Source of the DNA: an uncultured Dongia sp.
GTDB lineage: Bacteria > Pseudomonadota > Alphaproteobacteria > Dongiales > Dongiaceae
Assembly (NCBI RefSeq): GCF_936916975.1
Contig: NZ_CAKZGO010000005.1
Coordinates: 1 to 64,000 of the forward strand
DNA length: 64,000 nt
Direction of reading: 5' to 3'
The number at the start of each line of letters is the position of its first letter. The first letter of the stretch is position 1. Below the pieces are notes generated by a model. That model was not told where the DNA came from. It saw only the letters and a program-made list of their open reading frames with translations, and searched no databases. The translations under genes and the position numbers were made by a program. This document shows positions 25,850 to 36,259 of this stretch, one piece after another.

Positions 25850-26144
25850 CTTGATTTCTCCCGTTTTTTCGCAATTTTCCCGGGGCCGCAGCCCCGAAAT
25901 CGGGCCGCGAAGGCGGCTGGAAATTGCCTGGCTGCAGCGTCGCGTCAGCCATTCCTGGGGACGATTCGCCGAATGATATAGGGTGAAGCCTTAGCACAAA
26001 CGGATTTGCGCCGCCAATGCCTGCGCATCACGGCCGATATGTGCCAACCTACTGAAATCTGTGGACGAATAGTCTTGGCGTGGTACTTTACCCCCGGTTC
26101 CCGGCTGGCCAAAGGCTGGGGCTTAAAAGATTCAGCAGGGCGGT
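25850..26144. other. Divergent gap between pepA and lptD
   Basis: These 295 bases contain no supported gene. A small hairpin (cggggc cgca gccccg, 25881-25896) lies just upstream of pepA and could sit in its leader. The region should contain the promoters of pepA and lptD, but no clear -35/-10 pair stands out. Confidence 0.4.
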
Positions 26145-28355
26145 TTGGGGGTAGCGACTTTGGCGCGGTTTGATTTGTTGGGTTCAGCCTTCGGCGCTGC
26201 CCTCTACGGCACTCTCATGGCCGTGGCGACGATCAGTGTCGCCAAGGCGGATGACACGGTCCATCTGGTCGCCGACGAAGTCGGCTATGACGAGGATTTC
26301 GGCATTTATGTTGCGCGCGGACATGTCGAGGCGCAACGCGCTGATAAGATCATCATGGCCGATACGCTGACCTATAACGAGCGCACCAAGACCGTGACCG
26401 CCAACGGTAACGTCGCCATGCTGATGCCCAATGGCGACACGCTGTTCGGCAACTACGCTGACGTTAGTGAAGATTTCAACGATGGCATCGTCCAGGGCTT
26501 CAAGGGCCTCTTCAAGGACAAGTCGCGCCTGGCGGCGCAGTCGGCCCAGCGGGTCGGCGGCAACAAGATGATCCTGAAGAATGCCGTCTATACGCCATGC
26601 CTGCCTTGCAAGACCGATCCGACCCGCCAGCCAGTTTGGCAGGTTAAGGCGCGTGACGTCGTTCAGGACGACACGGCACAGACCATCACCTACCACAACG
26701 CCTGGATGGAAATGTGGGGGCTGCCGATCTTCTGGACGCCGTATTTTCAGCACCCCGCCCCCGGCGTAAAACGGATGTCGGGATTGTTGGAGCCGCGTTT
26801 TTCAGCATCCTCGGGGCGCGCAGGCTATCAATATGCACAGCCTTACTTTGTGACCCTCGGGCCGGACAAGGATTTGACGGTCACGCCGATCGTCCGTATC
26901 GGCGGCGATCCGGATTCGGCTGGTGCCGTCGGCGATCTCGAATATCGCCAGCGCGTTCGGAATGGCGCCTTCCGGCTGGAGGTTTCTGGGACCTATGAAG
27001 ATCGTGTCGGCAACGAAGATAGCTCGATAATCAAGAACAACGAGTTGCGCGGCCATATCGAAGGCGATGGCCTGTTCCAGCTCAACCGCGACTGGCGCTG
27101 GGGTTTCAACACCAAACTCACCAGTGATAAATCATATCTCAGGCAGTACCATCTGGGCTCGCCCGACTGGCTCGAGAACCAGCTTTGGGCGGAGGGTTTC
27201 TTTGGCCGGTCGTATTTTGATGCCCGCACCATCGGCTTTCAGTCGACCGACGGCGATTTCGATTCCGACAATGCGCCGATGGTGCTGCCGTCGATCAATT
27301 ATAACTATGTCGGTGAACCAGGTAGCTATGGCGCCTATTGGGGACTCAACGTTAACACGATGAATATTGTGCGCGAGGAAGATCGCGATTCGTTGCGCTT
27401 CTCCGTCAGCCCGAGTTGGACGCTGCCCTATACCAGTTCGATTGGCGATATCTATGAACTGAAACTGTCGTTCCAGAGCGACCTCTACGTCGTGAACGAC
27501 GTCGATACTGATTCTGACGACGTCACTGGTAAAAGTGGCGATTTCGACGGCGTGGCGGGCCGCTTTTTCCCGGAAGCCAGCTTGAAGTGGCGCTATCCGT
27601 TTGTCCGGCCGGGTGAGACGATCACCCAGGTGTTCCAGCCGATCGCGCAGTTGGTCTTGGCTCCCGACTGCTGCAATGCCGGCGAGATTCCGAATGACGA
27701 TAGCCGTGCCTTTGAATGGGACGACACCAAAGTATTCGACCCGGATCGCTTCTCGGGCTTGGATCGCGTCGATTCCGGTTCGCGCTTCAATTATGGCTTC
27801 CAATGGACCGGATATTTACCGGAAGGTGGGTATACTGACGTGTTCCTGGGTCAGAGCTTGCGTTTCTGGAACGACGGCGATGAATTGCGTGACGGCAGCG
27901 GTATCGATGACGATCTTTCCGACTTGGTCGGCCGTATCGCCGTGGTGCCATCGGCCTGGCTTGATATGACCTATCGTTTTCGCCTCGATCTCGACTCACT
28001 CGACATGAACCGCCAGGATCTCGGTTTGGCGGCTGGCCCGGAAGAGTTCCGCGTCGATCTGCACTATATCCAGATCGAGAGCGACGTTGATAACGGCAAG
28101 GAAGAGCAGGTCAGCGCCGGCGTTCGGGCGAAGATCGGCGAGTTCTGGACCGTCGGTACGCAAGGGACTTATGACATCCACGATTCCGAACTCCTCGCCG
28201 TGGGCTCCTTGCTGGAGTATCAGGACGAATGCTTCGGTATGCTGCTGAACGCGTCCTACGCTCCGGAAAGCGACGAAGACGACTCGAGCGGTGATTTCAC
28301 GGCCATGGTGCAGTTCCGTTTCACCAATCTAGGCAATATCGGATCCAATTTCTAA
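26145..28355 (+). CDS. lptD: LPS-assembly outer-membrane protein LptD
   Basis: The product has 736 residues. It has a signal region, an OstA-like N-terminal domain (VHLVADEVGYDEDFGIYVAR, then VTANGNVAMLMPNGDTLFG) and a C-terminal beta-barrel domain ending in a short aromatic C-terminus (NIGSNF). It inserts lipopolysaccharide in the outer leaflet with LptE. Cysteines in CLPC and DCCN may make the disulfides seen in other LptD proteins. The start is uncertain: no ATG is near, and TTG 26145 or downstream TTG/GTG codons are possible. The order lptD-surA-rsmA is typical. Confidence 0.92.
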   Translation: MGVATLARFDLLGSAFGAALYGTLMAVATISVAKADDTVHLVADEVGYDEDFGIYVARGHVEAQRADKIIMADTLTYNERTKTVTANGNVAMLMPNGDTLFGNYADVSEDFNDGIVQGFKGLFKDKSRLAAQSAQRVGGNKMILKNAVYTPCLPCKTDPTRQPVWQVKARDVVQDDTAQTITYHNAWMEMWGLPIFWTPYFQHPAPGVKRMSGLLEPRFSASSGRAGYQYAQPYFVTLGPDKDLTVTPIVRIGGDPDSAGAVGDLEYRQRVRNGAFRLEVSGTYEDRVGNEDSSIIKNNELRGHIEGDGLFQLNRDWRWGFNTKLTSDKSYLRQYHLGSPDWLENQLWAEGFFGRSYFDARTIGFQSTDGDFDSDNAPMVLPSINYNYVGEPGSYGAYWGLNVNTMNIVREEDRDSLRFSVSPSWTLPYTSSIGDIYELKLSFQSDLYVVNDVDTDSDDVTGKSGDFDGVAGRFFPEASLKWRYPFVRPGETITQVFQPIAQLVLAPDCCNAGEIPNDDSRAFEWDDTKVFDPDRFSGLDRVDSGSRFNYGFQWTGYLPEGGYTDVFLGQSLRFWNDGDELRDGSGIDDDLSDLVGRIAVVPSAWLDMTYRFRLDLDSLDMNRQDLGLAAGPEEFRVDLHYIQIESDVDNGKEEQVSAGVRAKIGEFWTVGTQGTYDIHDSELLAVGSLLEYQDECFGMLLNASYAPESDEDDSSGDFTAMVQFRFTNLGNIGSNF

Positions 28356-28404
28356 CAGCTGGCTGCTGGCCGCGAATGCTGCCGCAGCCTGGGACAAATA
28401 CGGC

Positions 28405-29688
28405 ATGACGACGAGAACGACGAAAATTCGCGCATTTGTGATGGGCATGCTCTGTCTGCTAGTCACGATGTTGCTGCCGACCGTTCCTGCAGCCGCGCAG
28501 GACGCACTCAAGATCGTGGCGGTCGTCAATGAAGACGTGATCACTGAGCTCGATCTTTTCATGCGCATGCGGCTTGCCATGATTTCGGCGAAGCTCAACG
28601 ACACGCCGGAAACCCGGCAGCGCCTGCTGCCGACCTTGCTGCGGACCATGATCGACGAGCGCCTGAAGGCGCAGGAAGCCAAGCGGCAGAGCATCTCCGT
28701 ATCGACGCCGGAGGTACAGCAGCGCATCGACGATCTGGCCAAGCGCAACGGCATTACCACCGACCAGTTTGCGCAGACGCTGGAGCAGAATGGTATCACG
28801 GTCGATGTCCTAGCCGATCAGATCAAGACCGAGTTGAGCTGGGCACGCTTGGTACAGCGCCGCTTGCGCTCCCAGGTCAAGATTACCGATGAGGAGATCG
28901 ATCAGGCGCTCGCCGCCATGCAAGCGGCGCAAGGCCAGACCGAATACCGCCTGTCGCAGATTTTCCTCTCATCTGGCAGTGGCGACGAAGTGAGCGTGCA
29001 GCAGTCTGCCCAGCGGCTGAAAGAGCAGCTTGAACAAGGCGCCGATTTTGCGGCGCTGGCGACCGAGTTTTCCCAGGACCAGGGCGCTATCCGCGGGGGC
29101 GATTGGGGTTGGGTGAGGCTCGATATGCTCGATGCGCCGGTTGCTCAGGTCGTGCAATCCCTGCCGGAGGGCCAGATAGGTGGGCCCGTGCGGGGCGCTG
29201 GCGGGTATTATGTGGTGATGGTCCGGGCGAGCCGGGTCATTGATGCGCGTGCGGTTGCTGCCGGCACGGTCGAGATGGAGCAGATACTGTGGTCACTGCC
29301 AAGCAACGCCGCAGAGTCCGAGGTTGAAAAGGCCATTTCGCAGGCCAATACTCTCATTCCACGCGTGCAGTCTTGTGTCGACATGAATACGGTGGCGCCG
29401 GACGCAGCGCCTGGGATTCATCGGAATCTCGGCAATGTGCTGGTGAACGATTTGCCGGCCGAAGTGCAGCCCTATGCGCTCAACCAACCGATCGGCGAGC
29501 CGAGCCCGCCGCTGCGCACTAACCGCGGCGTCGGGATTTACGTCGTCTGTAACCGCGGTGGCGGAGATGATGCTGCATTGTCGCGCGTCAGCGTTGCGGA
29601 TCGTCTCGGCCGCCAGCGCCTCGACACATTGGCGCGCGGTTATCTCTCTGACCTGCGCCGTGCGGCGGTGATCGACATCCGACTATGA
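28405..29688 (+). CDS. surA: SurA-like periplasmic peptidyl-prolyl isomerase
   Basis: The product has 427 residues. After a signal peptide (ending PAAAQ) comes a SurA N-terminal region ([18 protein letters not shown]), then one clear parvulin-type domain at about residues 175-285 ([11 protein letters not shown], then [12 protein letters not shown]). The second parvulin domain of E. coli SurA is weakly conserved. The family escorts outer-membrane proteins through the periplasm. The last codon overlaps the start of rsmA (ATGA), giving a coupled unit with lptD upstream. Confidence 0.9.
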   Translation: MTTRTTKIRAFVMGMLCLLVTMLLPTVPAAAQDALKIVAVVNEDVITELDLFMRMRLAMISAKLNDTPETRQRLLPTLLRTMIDERLKAQEAKRQSISVSTPEVQQRIDDLAKRNGITTDQFAQTLEQNGITVDVLADQIKTELSWARLVQRRLRSQVKITDEEIDQALAAMQAAQGQTEYRLSQIFLSSGSGDEVSVQQSAQRLKEQLEQGADFAALATEFSQDQGAIRGGDWGWVRLDMLDAPVAQVVQSLPEGQIGGPVRGAGGYYVVMVRASRVIDARAVAAGTVEMEQILWSLPSNAAESEVEKAISQANTLIPRVQSCVDMNTVAPDAAPGIHRNLGNVLVNDLPAEVQPYALNQPIGEPSPPLRTNRGVGIYVVCNRGGGDDAALSRVSVADRLGRQRLDTLARGYLSDLRRAAVIDIRL

Positions 29689-30641
29689 CCGGGTCTCGCC
29701 ATGATGTTGGCGACGACGAGTTCGGCGATGACGACGCCGAGGAAGTGTCCGGTATCTTTTCGGCCGGACACCGAGCGCCAAGTGCCGTACCACCCTTGCC
29801 GCCGCTGCGCGATGTCATCGCCCGCCATGGGCTGAGCGCCAATCGGGCGCTCGGTCAGAACTTTCTGTTCGACCTCAATCTGACCGGACGGATCGCGAGA
29901 TCCGCAGCTCCTTTGGACGCCGGCAGCGTGATCGAGATCGGGCCGGGGCCTGGCGGATTGACCCGCGCGCTGCTCGACCATGGCGCCCGCGAGGTGATCG
30001 TCATTGAACGTGATCGCCGTTTCCAACCCATTCTGGCCGAGATCGCCGCCGCCTATCCTGGCCGGCTTCAGATCATCGATGGCGACGCCCTCAAGGTTGA
30101 TGTCGCCAAACTCGGCAGCGCACCGCGCCGGATCGTCGCCAATCTGCCCTATAACGTGGCGACGCCCCTCCTGCTGGCCTGGCTGGAAGCTGGCACGGCA
30201 TTCACCAGCCTGACGTTGATGTTTCAGAAGGAAGTGGCGGATCGTCTGATCGCCAAGCCGCGGACCAAGGACTACGGTCGCCTCAGTATCGCCACGCAAT
30301 GGCGTGCCGAGGTTAAGCGGCTGTTCGACGTGCCACCACGCGCCTTCACCCCGCCGCCCAAAGTGACCTCGACCGTTGTCCAATTGATACCGCGTGCCGA
30401 ACCGCTCTTTCCGGCCGACGCCGAGATGCTGGAGAAAGTGGCTGCTGCCGCTTTCGGGCAGCGCCGCAAGATGCTTCGGCAATCGTTGCGCCAGGTGTCG
30501 CCGCGGGCCGAGGAAATACTGGTCGCGGTAGGCATCGCGCCGACCGCCCGTGGCGAGGAACTCAGTGTGGAACAGTTCTGCGCGCTGGCACGGGAATTCA
30601 AGTCGTTGCGGGCAAGTCGCCCTACTACTGCCCCTCTCTGA
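29685..30641 (+). CDS. rsmA: 16S rRNA dimethyladenosine transferase RsmA (KsgA)
   Basis: The product has 318 residues, including an acidic N-terminal extension of about 35 residues ([15 protein letters not shown]) not present in the E. coli protein. The methyltransferase motifs are clear: [31 protein letters not shown] (SAM site) and [11 protein letters not shown] (the NLPY catalytic motif). It dimethylates two adjacent adenines near the 3' end of 16S rRNA. A pdxA gene, which often sits between surA and rsmA, is absent. Its 3' end overlaps gmk by 17 bases on the opposite strand. Confidence 0.95.
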   Translation: MTGSRHDVGDDEFGDDDAEEVSGIFSAGHRAPSAVPPLPPLRDVIARHGLSANRALGQNFLFDLNLTGRIARSAAPLDAGSVIEIGPGPGGLTRALLDHGAREVIVIERDRRFQPILAEIAAAYPGRLQIIDGDALKVDVAKLGSAPRRIVANLPYNVATPLLLAWLEAGTAFTSLTLMFQKEVADRLIAKPRTKDYGRLSIATQWRAEVKRLFDVPPRAFTPPPKVTSTVVQLIPRAEPLFPADAEMLEKVAAAAFGQRRKMLRQSLRQVSPRAEEILVAVGIAPTARGEELSVEQFCALAREFKSLRASRPTTAPL

Positions 30642-31287
30642 GGCCTTTCACGAAATCGGTCAGCCCAACCTGACGCTGCCGGCGCAAGCGCTCGGCGCGC
30701 AGGATAGCGCGCACGCTTTCGACACTGGAATCGATGTTGTGGTTGACGATGATGTAATCGTATTCGGCCCAATGACTCATCTCGTCCGAGGCCTTGGCCA
30801 TGCGCTTTGCAACAATCTCCGCGCTGTCCTGGGCGCGGGTATGCAAGCGACGTTCAAGCTCGCGGGTCGATGGCGGCAAAATGAAAACGCTAACGAGGTC
30901 CTCGCGGGCATTGTGGGCGAGCTGCTGCGTGCCTTGCCAGTCGATGTCGAAAAGGATATCGCGGCCCTGCGTGATTTCCCTGGCAACCTGCGCTTTCGGC
31001 GTACCGTAGTAATTGTCGAACACCTTGGCGTATTCGAGGAACTCCCCGCGGTTGATCATCAGGTTGAACTCGGTTGGGTCGACGAAATGGTAATCGACGC
31101 CGGCCGTCTCACCCGGCCGCTTGGCGCGTGTCGTCGCCGAGACCGACAACGCTATCTGCGGCTCCAACTCCAGCAGGCGGCGCGAGATCGTGGTCTTGCC
31201 GGCGCCGGATGGCGAGGACAGGACCAGCATCAAGCCGCGACGTCGGATATCGATGAAGCCTGAGTTGTTTGGGGCGGTATCGGACAA
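30625..31287 (-). CDS. gmk: Guanylate kinase
   Basis: The product has 220 residues. The P-loop is near the N-terminus ([19 protein letters not shown]), and the guanylate-binding region follows ([20 protein letters not shown], then [19 protein letters not shown]). It makes GDP from GMP in nucleotide metabolism. It starts nine bases after yicC on the same strand, the usual arrangement. Confidence 0.96.
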   Translation of the reverse strand: MSDTAPNNSGFIDIRRRGLMLVLSSPSGAGKTTISRRLLELEPQIALSVSATTRAKRPGETAGVDYHFVDPTEFNLMINRGEFLEYAKVFDNYYGTPKAQVAREITQGRDILFDIDWQGTQQLAHNAREDLVSVFILPPSTRELERRLHTRAQDSAEIVAKRMAKASDEMSHWAEYDYIIVNHNIDSSVESVRAILRAERLRRQRQVGLTDFVKGLREGQ

Positions 31288-31296
31288 GGTAAGATC

Positions 31297-32184
31297 TCAC
31301 TCGATATTCTGGATTTGCTCGCGCAACTGTTCGATCGCTGCCTTAAGCTCGATGCCGAGATTGGTCAAGGCAAGATCGGCCGCTTTGGAGCATAAGGTGT
31401 TGGCCTCGCGATTGAACTCCTGGCAGAGGAAGTCGAGCTTGCGACCGACTGCGTCGCCCTTGGCGATAAGATCGCGCGCCGCCCCCACATGAGCAGCCAG
31501 CCTATCAATCTCCTCGCGCACATCGGCGCGGCCGGCGATGATGGCCAGTTCCTGGACCAAGCGTTCAGGGTCTACGGGAACGCCCTCAGGCATCAATTTC
31601 TTCAGCTGCTCTTCCAGACGCAGTCGGATGTTGATCGGCTGGGCGCCAGCTGTCGCTACGGCCGCTACGCGCAGCCGCTCCACCTCGTCGAGATGGCCGA
31701 GAACCAACTGTCCAAGCCTTGCTCCCTCGACGCGGCGCATGGCGCCAAGCTCAGACATCGCTTGCTGCAGGCCGGCCTCAATTGCCTGCTGGCGCTTGGC
31801 CATCACGTCGGGATCTACCGGCGGCGTTTCGACCTCGAGGACGCCTTTGAGACTGAGCAACCCGTCAAGGCTGGGGGCCCGTGCATCGAGCTTGTTCTGG
31901 AGTTCGCCGACAAGCGACAGTATCTGGTCGAGGGCAACGCGATTGACGGTCAGGCGGCCTCGGCTAGCGACCTCGTCAACCGCCAGGTTGGCTGACAGAT
32001 TGCCGCGTTTGAGGTGCTGGGCGGCAGCTTGGCGGACTAGGCCGTCCATGGCCTCGAAGCCCTGCGGCACACGGCAACGCACGTCGAGTGAACGGCCGTT
32101 GACGGTTTTCAGCTCCCAGGTCCACAGAAAATCGCCGACCGCGCCGCTGGTGCGCGCGAATCCGGTCATGCTGGCAATCGACAC
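31297..32184 (-). CDS. yicC: YicC-family protein (probable endoribonuclease-associated)
   Basis: The product has 295 residues with the YicC_N and C-terminal DUF1732 domains. It opens with MTGFAR and has WELKTVNGRSLDVRCRVPQG and, near the end, GRKLDFLCQEFNREANTLCSKA. Homologues have been linked to RNA turnover. It precedes gmk in the usual order and carries no unusual features. Confidence 0.93.
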   Translation of the reverse strand: MSIASMTGFARTSGAVGDFLWTWELKTVNGRSLDVRCRVPQGFEAMDGLVRQAAAQHLKRGNLSANLAVDEVASRGRLTVNRVALDQILSLVGELQNKLDARAPSLDGLLSLKGVLEVETPPVDPDVMAKRQQAIEAGLQQAMSELGAMRRVEGARLGQLVLGHLDEVERLRVAAVATAGAQPINIRLRLEEQLKKLMPEGVPVDPERLVQELAIIAGRADVREEIDRLAAHVGAARDLIAKGDAVGRKLDFLCQEFNREANTLCSKAADLALTNLGIELKAAIEQLREQIQNIE

Positions 32185-32287
32185 GGCATACCCCCTTGTA
32201 AAGTGGCGCCATCATCAAGGAAGCTCAGCCCGCTGGCAAGCGGGGGCGGGTGATCCGGCAGGCGGATTCGGGACGTAAAAGGGCAAA

Positions 32288-33067
32288 ATGACCAAGGAAT
32301 TCAAATCGATTCTGATTACCGGCGCCAGTTCCGGGCTGGGCGCGGCACTCGCCCGGGCCTATGCCGCCCCAGGCGTTCACCTCCATCTCGGCGCCCGTCG
32401 CGCGGATCTCTTGGCGGCCGTCGCGGAATCGTGTCGCGACAAGGGGGCGGACGTGTCGGAGCGGACGATCGACGTCACCGGTGCCGATGACATGGCGGCC
32501 TGGATAGGGCAGGCGCATCAGACGCGCGCGCTGGATCTCGTAATCGCCAATGCCGGCATTTCAGGTGGGACCTCCGGCGGTCCAGAGAGTGGTGCCCAGG
32601 TACGCGCCATCTTTGCGGTCAATGTGGATGGGGTTTTCAACACGGTGCTGCCTGCCATCCCGCTGCTGGCTGGTGGCCGAGGGCAGGTCGGCATTATGGC
32701 TTCGCTCGCCGGCCATCGCGGCTTCCCGGGCGCCCCCGCTTACTGCGGATCCAAGGCCGCGGTAAAGGTCTGGGGGGAGGGGTTGCGCGGCGATCTCGCG
32801 GCGCAGGGTATCGGTGTCAGCGTCATCATGCCTGGCTTTGTTACGACGCCGATGACGGCAGTCAATGATTTTGCGATGCCATTCCTGATGTCGCCGGAAC
32901 GGGCCGCCGCTATTATCATGCGTGGCCTTGCGCGGAACCGGCCACGCATTGCCTTCCCCGCGCCGACATCCTTCATTGCCTGGCTGCTCGGCGCGTTACC
33001 GCCGGCCATCACGGATCGGTTGGTGCGCGCGGCGCCCAAGAAGCGCTGCACCACCAGCAGCGGATAA
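32288..33067 (+). CDS. Short-chain dehydrogenase/reductase
   Basis: The product has 259 residues with the classical SDR plan: the dinucleotide motif ITGASSGLGAALARAY, the NAG stretch, and the active-site YCGSKAAVK (YxxxK). The C-terminal part (LLGALPPAITDRLVRAAPKK) resembles SDRs that act on lipids or sugars, but the substrate cannot be read from sequence. It diverges from yicC and is followed by a clear terminator. Confidence 0.9.
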   Translation: MTKEFKSILITGASSGLGAALARAYAAPGVHLHLGARRADLLAAVAESCRDKGADVSERTIDVTGADDMAAWIGQAHQTRALDLVIANAGISGGTSGGPESGAQVRAIFAVNVDGVFNTVLPAIPLLAGGRGQVGIMASLAGHRGFPGAPAYCGSKAAVKVWGEGLRGDLAAQGIGVSVIMPGFVTTPMTAVNDFAMPFLMSPERAAAIIMRGLARNRPRIAFPAPTSFIAWLLGALPPAITDRLVRAAPKKRCTTSSG

Positions 33068-33072
33068 GAAAA

Positions 33073-33102
33073 GCCTGCTGCCGACGACTGTCAGCAGCAG
33101 GC
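33073..33102 (+). terminator. Terminator after the SDR gene
   Basis: gcctgctgc / gcagcaggc (33073-33081 with 33094-33102) forms a 9-bp stem with a 12-base loop, six bases after the stop codon, followed by ctaaaac. It lies between convergent genes and the T tract is weak. Confidence 0.55.
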
Positions 33103-33173
33103 CTAAAACACAGGGAGTCCAAATGTCTCGATCGTCAGGTGTCAACCGAGCCGCGTCAACGGAGCGACGTCCG

Positions 33174-33746
33174 TCAGGCTTTCAGAACGCCTGAGGCCTT
33201 GGCCAGATGGGTGGCGATGGCATCCATCAGGGGCGGCGAGAGGCAATCATAGGGCTCAAGGCCCAACTCCTTCAGGCGCGACCGAATACCAGCCATTTGG
33301 TCGGGCTTTGCCCCCGATTCAATCGCGGACGACACGAAGGCGGCGAACTCTGGAGCCGACCAACCTGTCTCCTTGGAGAGTTCGGTATGCACAAAATCCA
33401 AGCCGTAGAACGGATGATTCTTGTTCTCAATGCGCCCATACATGTGAACGCCGCAACCCGTGCAGGCATGGCGTTGAATGGCGGCGTTGGTATCAACCAC
33501 TTTTAGCTTTTGCGCATTCTTTGTGACGCTGACGGCGTCACGTGACACGACGGCAACCTGAGAGAATGCCGCGCCCGCCGGTTTCCAGCACTTGGTGCAA
33601 CCGCAGACGTGATTATGGGCCGTTTGGGCGCCGACCGTCACGGTGACGGGATCTGTCGCGCATTTGCACGTCAAGGTCCCTCCGGAGAAGGTCTTCGACC
33701 CTGGTTTGACGCCGTTGTCCACGGACGGATGAATACTTACAGCCAT
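33174..33746 (-). CDS. gfa: S-(hydroxymethyl)glutathione synthase (Gfa)
   Basis: The product has 190 residues from ATG 33746, chosen because tggaggaggcgagc precedes it; the frame extends five codons further. The Gfa zinc cysteines are present ([25 protein letters not shown]). It speeds up the condensation of formaldehyde and glutathione, the first step of glutathione-dependent formaldehyde oxidation. The later steps are encoded at 52823-54828, on the far side of the PQQ island on the same strand, which suggests common purpose but separate transcription. Confidence 0.92.
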   Translation of the reverse strand: MAVSIHPSVDNGVKPGSKTFSGGTLTCKCATDPVTVTVGAQTAHNHVCGCTKCWKPAGAAFSQVAVVSRDAVSVTKNAQKLKVVDTNAAIQRHACTGCGVHMYGRIENKNHPFYGLDFVHTELSKETGWSAPEFAAFVSSAIESGAKPDQMAGIRSRLKELGLEPYDCLSPPLMDAIATHLAKASGVLKA

Positions 33747-33776
33747 GCTCGCCTCCTCCAAAATTCTTCTAATTTG

Positions 33777-33800
33777 GGCGCCCCTGCAGCAGCGGGCGCC
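33777..33800 (-). terminator. Hairpin between the 33932 gene and gfa
   Basis: ggcgccc / gggcgcc (33777-33783 with 33794-33800) plus an inner ctg/cag pairing with one bulged base gives a stable stem at the end of the - strand cytochrome-to-33932 unit and before gfa. The tract after it is not a clear T run. Confidence 0.45.
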
Positions 33801-33931
33801 ACCATGTTACAGGTCAAAGCGCACCCTGCTATCGACACAACCGTTCGGTTATATCCTCGATCAATTTCGTTAGTCGAGGGCTCGAAAGCAGCGTTGTTCC
33901 AAAGGATGAGAGCCTTTGGCTCCCTGCAGGC

Positions 33932-34621
33932 CTATTGGCCTTTGGCGATGTCTTCCTGAATTGCCCGCGACAGGGCGAACAGGCGTTGTTCGATGACGAT
34001 CGGCTGCCGGCAGACCTCGGACAGCAGTTTCTGCCGGTCATCAAAAACACGCGAATCCCAGTCGATCGTTTGCTGCAAAGCAAAACGCCGCTCGACAATG
34101 GTGGCATCCGTGGAATTCTGATCCAGGGAGTCCAGAGTGCGCCACCCTTCCTCGATCCGTTTCGAGAGGCTGTCCTGGCGTTCATTGAAGCGGCGTATGC
34201 CGCGGATAATGTCACTGCGTTCGTGGTTCAGCGTGTCGAACAGACCTGCGAAAACCTGGGTCATGATCGCCGATCGGTCGCTGGTATAGCCGGCAGCAAA
34301 ACGATGCACGGTTGCGACTGCCTCCTCTTGCGGGGTCCGGCGCGGGGCGATCTGGGCAACCAGCGTGGCCACGGCAGGTGTGTCGTCCCATGTCTCTTCT
34401 GCGCTGGTGATGTCTGGCCCGGACCAGATCGCTCCAAGTGATATTTCGGGCCGCAGAGCCTGTTCGCAGGGCCAATCAGTGTCGGGCGTTCCGGCCGGCG
34501 TGGCCTCTTGCGCCAACGTCGGGCCGGCAGCCAAGCCGAGCCATACCGCTCCGGCCGCAGCAGCCAGGTTGATTTGGGAGCGCAACCTGTTGGGTTGGGT
34601 TCTGTGAAGCTGGATCAGCAT
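33932..34621 (-). CDS. Exported hypothetical protein of the PQQ-associated cluster
   Basis: The product has 229 residues. The signal region (LRSQINLAAAAGAVWLGLAAGPTLAQ) suggests export to the periplasm, followed by a mainly helical, charged domain with two cysteines (DWPCEQAL and SEVCRQPI) and no motif that I recognise. It is the last gene of the unit that starts with the cytochrome c gene (38906) and follows the ABC permease by 12 bases. The position suggests a role around the quinoprotein dehydrogenase, but none can be assigned from sequence. Confidence 0.75.
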   Translation of the reverse strand: MLIQLHRTQPNRLRSQINLAAAAGAVWLGLAAGPTLAQEATPAGTPDTDWPCEQALRPEISLGAIWSGPDITSAEETWDDTPAVATLVAQIAPRRTPQEEAVATVHRFAAGYTSDRSAIMTQVFAGLFDTLNHERSDIIRGIRRFNERQDSLSKRIEEGWRTLDSLDQNSTDATIVERRFALQQTIDWDSRVFDDRQKLLSEVCRQPIVIEQRLFALSRAIQEDIAKGQ

Positions 34622-34633
34622 GCCATTCTCCCT

Positions 34634-35458
34634 TCAAGCTCCAATGCCTGCGCGCATGCGCGCGATCAGGCCTTTCGACGGGTCATATGCCATGATGGCG
34701 GCACTCAGAAAGCAGGTGGTAAAGCCAAGCACCATCAGGCCTGAGAAGAAATCCACTTTGCAATAGAGCATGAAGCGGATGAGTTCGACTGCATAGGTAA
34801 AGGGATTAAAGGCGCAGACATCGCGAAGCAGCGGGCTCGCCTCTTCGATCTTCCACAGCGGATACAGCGCGGAGGAAGCGAAGAACATCGGGAAAATGAC
34901 AAAATTCATCACGCCGGCGAAATTCTCCAACTGGCGGATGAGTGAGGACAGCAGAAGGCCAAGGGCGCCCAACATAAGCCCAGAGAGGAACAGTGCCGGC
35001 AGGACCACGAGATGCCCCAGCGCCGGCACGTCGATGCCATAGAGGCGCGCGATTAACAGGAAGACGTAGACTTGAGGCAAGGAGAGCAGCGTTCCGGCGA
35101 CCAGTTTTGAGAGCAACAGGAACCAGCGGGGGAGAGGGCTGGTCAACAAGACGCGCATACTGCCGACCTCGCGGTCATAGACCATCGACAGGGAACTTTG
35201 CATGCCGTTGAAGAGCTGGATCATCGCGATCAGGCCGGGAACGATGTACTCATCATAGAGAATATAGGTTTCGTAAGGCGGTACGATCGACACGCCCAGC
35301 ACGGCGCGAAAGCCCGCAGCAAACACGAATAGCCAGATGAGTGGCCGTACCAGCGCGGAAATAAAGCGACTGCGCTGATGGATAAACCGCAATCCCTCGC
35401 GCCAGACGATACCGCAGAAGCAGCGAAACCAGGCGCTGGCGGGCAGTCCGCGACTCAT
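34634..35458 (-). CDS. ABC-2-type permease of the PQQ-associated ABC system
   Basis: The product has 274 residues with about six membrane helices of the ABC-2 family (PLIWLFVFAAGFRAVLGV, then VYDREVGSMRVLLTSPLP and AVELIRFMLYC near the C-terminus). This type usually acts in export rather than import. Its start overlaps the ATPase gene by four bases, so the two are coupled. Genes of this type are recurrently found beside PQQ-dependent alcohol dehydrogenases. The transported substance is unknown. Confidence 0.9.
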   Translation of the reverse strand: MSRGLPASAWFRCFCGIVWREGLRFIHQRSRFISALVRPLIWLFVFAAGFRAVLGVSIVPPYETYILYDEYIVPGLIAMIQLFNGMQSSLSMVYDREVGSMRVLLTSPLPRWFLLLSKLVAGTLLSLPQVYVFLLIARLYGIDVPALGHLVVLPALFLSGLMLGALGLLLSSLIRQLENFAGVMNFVIFPMFFASSALYPLWKIEEASPLLRDVCAFNPFTYAVELIRFMLYCKVDFFSGLMVLGFTTCFLSAAIMAYDPSKGLIARMRAGIGA

Positions 35459-36258
35459 GTCTGGGCGCCTTCGGTCAATTGGCGGAACGCGTCGTTGATA
35501 TCTACGGCGCCAAGTTCCCGCACGATGTCGGCAGCAACACCGATCCGCAGAATTCGTCCGCGGTGGAGAATGATGGTGAGATCGTCAGGCTGTACCTCGT
35601 CGATGAGATGCGTTGCCCACAGGACGCTCATGGCGCGCGCCGTGACCAGGCCACGGACATCGACGATGATCTCGCCGCGGCTCTTGATGTCGAGGCCGAC
35701 GGTGGCCTCGTCGCACAGCAACAGACGCGGATCATGGAGCAAGGCGCGCGCAAGTTCGACGCGCCGCGCTTCGCCGCCGGAAAAGGCGCGAATCTTTCGA
35801 TCAGCTTTTTCGGCAAGTCCAACCCGCGCCAGTTCTTCGGCTATTCTCCTGCGCGCTTGCCCCCAGGGCATGCCATGGAGTGCCGCGTGATACCAGAGGT
35901 TCTGCCGGGCGCTGAGGTCGGGATCGAGGGCGCGCTGCTGAAACACAACCCCCAGCATGGATAGCGCTACTGAGCTTTCTCGCTGTAAATCCGACTCAAA
36001 GATGCGGATCGAGCCCTGCTGGGCGGTATAGAGCCGGGTGATGAGCGAAAAGAGAGTGGTTTTGCCAGCTCCGTTCAGCCCGAGCAGGACGGCAAACCGG
36101 CCTACCGGTACCTGCAGGCTGACGCCATCCAGAATCGTACGATCACCGATGCGATGGGATAGGTCGTTGACGGACAAGGCCGCCGGGTCATGGTGACTCG
36201 GCGGCTGTAGCAGTGTGGTCTCGCGGCTATCTGCCACGACATGATCCAATGGGATCAT
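35455..36258 (-). CDS. ABC ATPase of the PQQ-associated ABC system
   Basis: The product has 267 residues. It has Walker A (GLNGAGKTTLFSLI), a signature motif FSGGEARRVELARAL and Walker B (RLLLCDEATVGLD). The N-terminal 25 residues are not part of the fold. It overlaps the permease gene and lies one base after the beta-propeller gene, so it is tightly packed in the - strand operon. Confidence 0.93.
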   Translation of the reverse strand: MIPLDHVVADSRETTLLQPPSHHDPAALSVNDLSHRIGDRTILDGVSLQVPVGRFAVLLGLNGAGKTTLFSLITRLYTAQQGSIRIFESDLQRESSVALSMLGVVFQQRALDPDLSARQNLWYHAALHGMPWGQARRRIAEELARVGLAEKADRKIRAFSGGEARRVELARALLHDPRLLLCDEATVGLDIKSRGEIIVDVRGLVTARAMSVLWATHLIDEVQPDDLTIILHRGRILRIGVAADIVRELGAVDINDAFRQLTEGAQT

Positions 36259-36259
36259 G

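Noticed and set aside
24347-25981. 544-codon open frame antisense to pepA
   Set aside because: PepA has the complete active-site motif NTDAEGRL on the - strand; the + frame has no family features.
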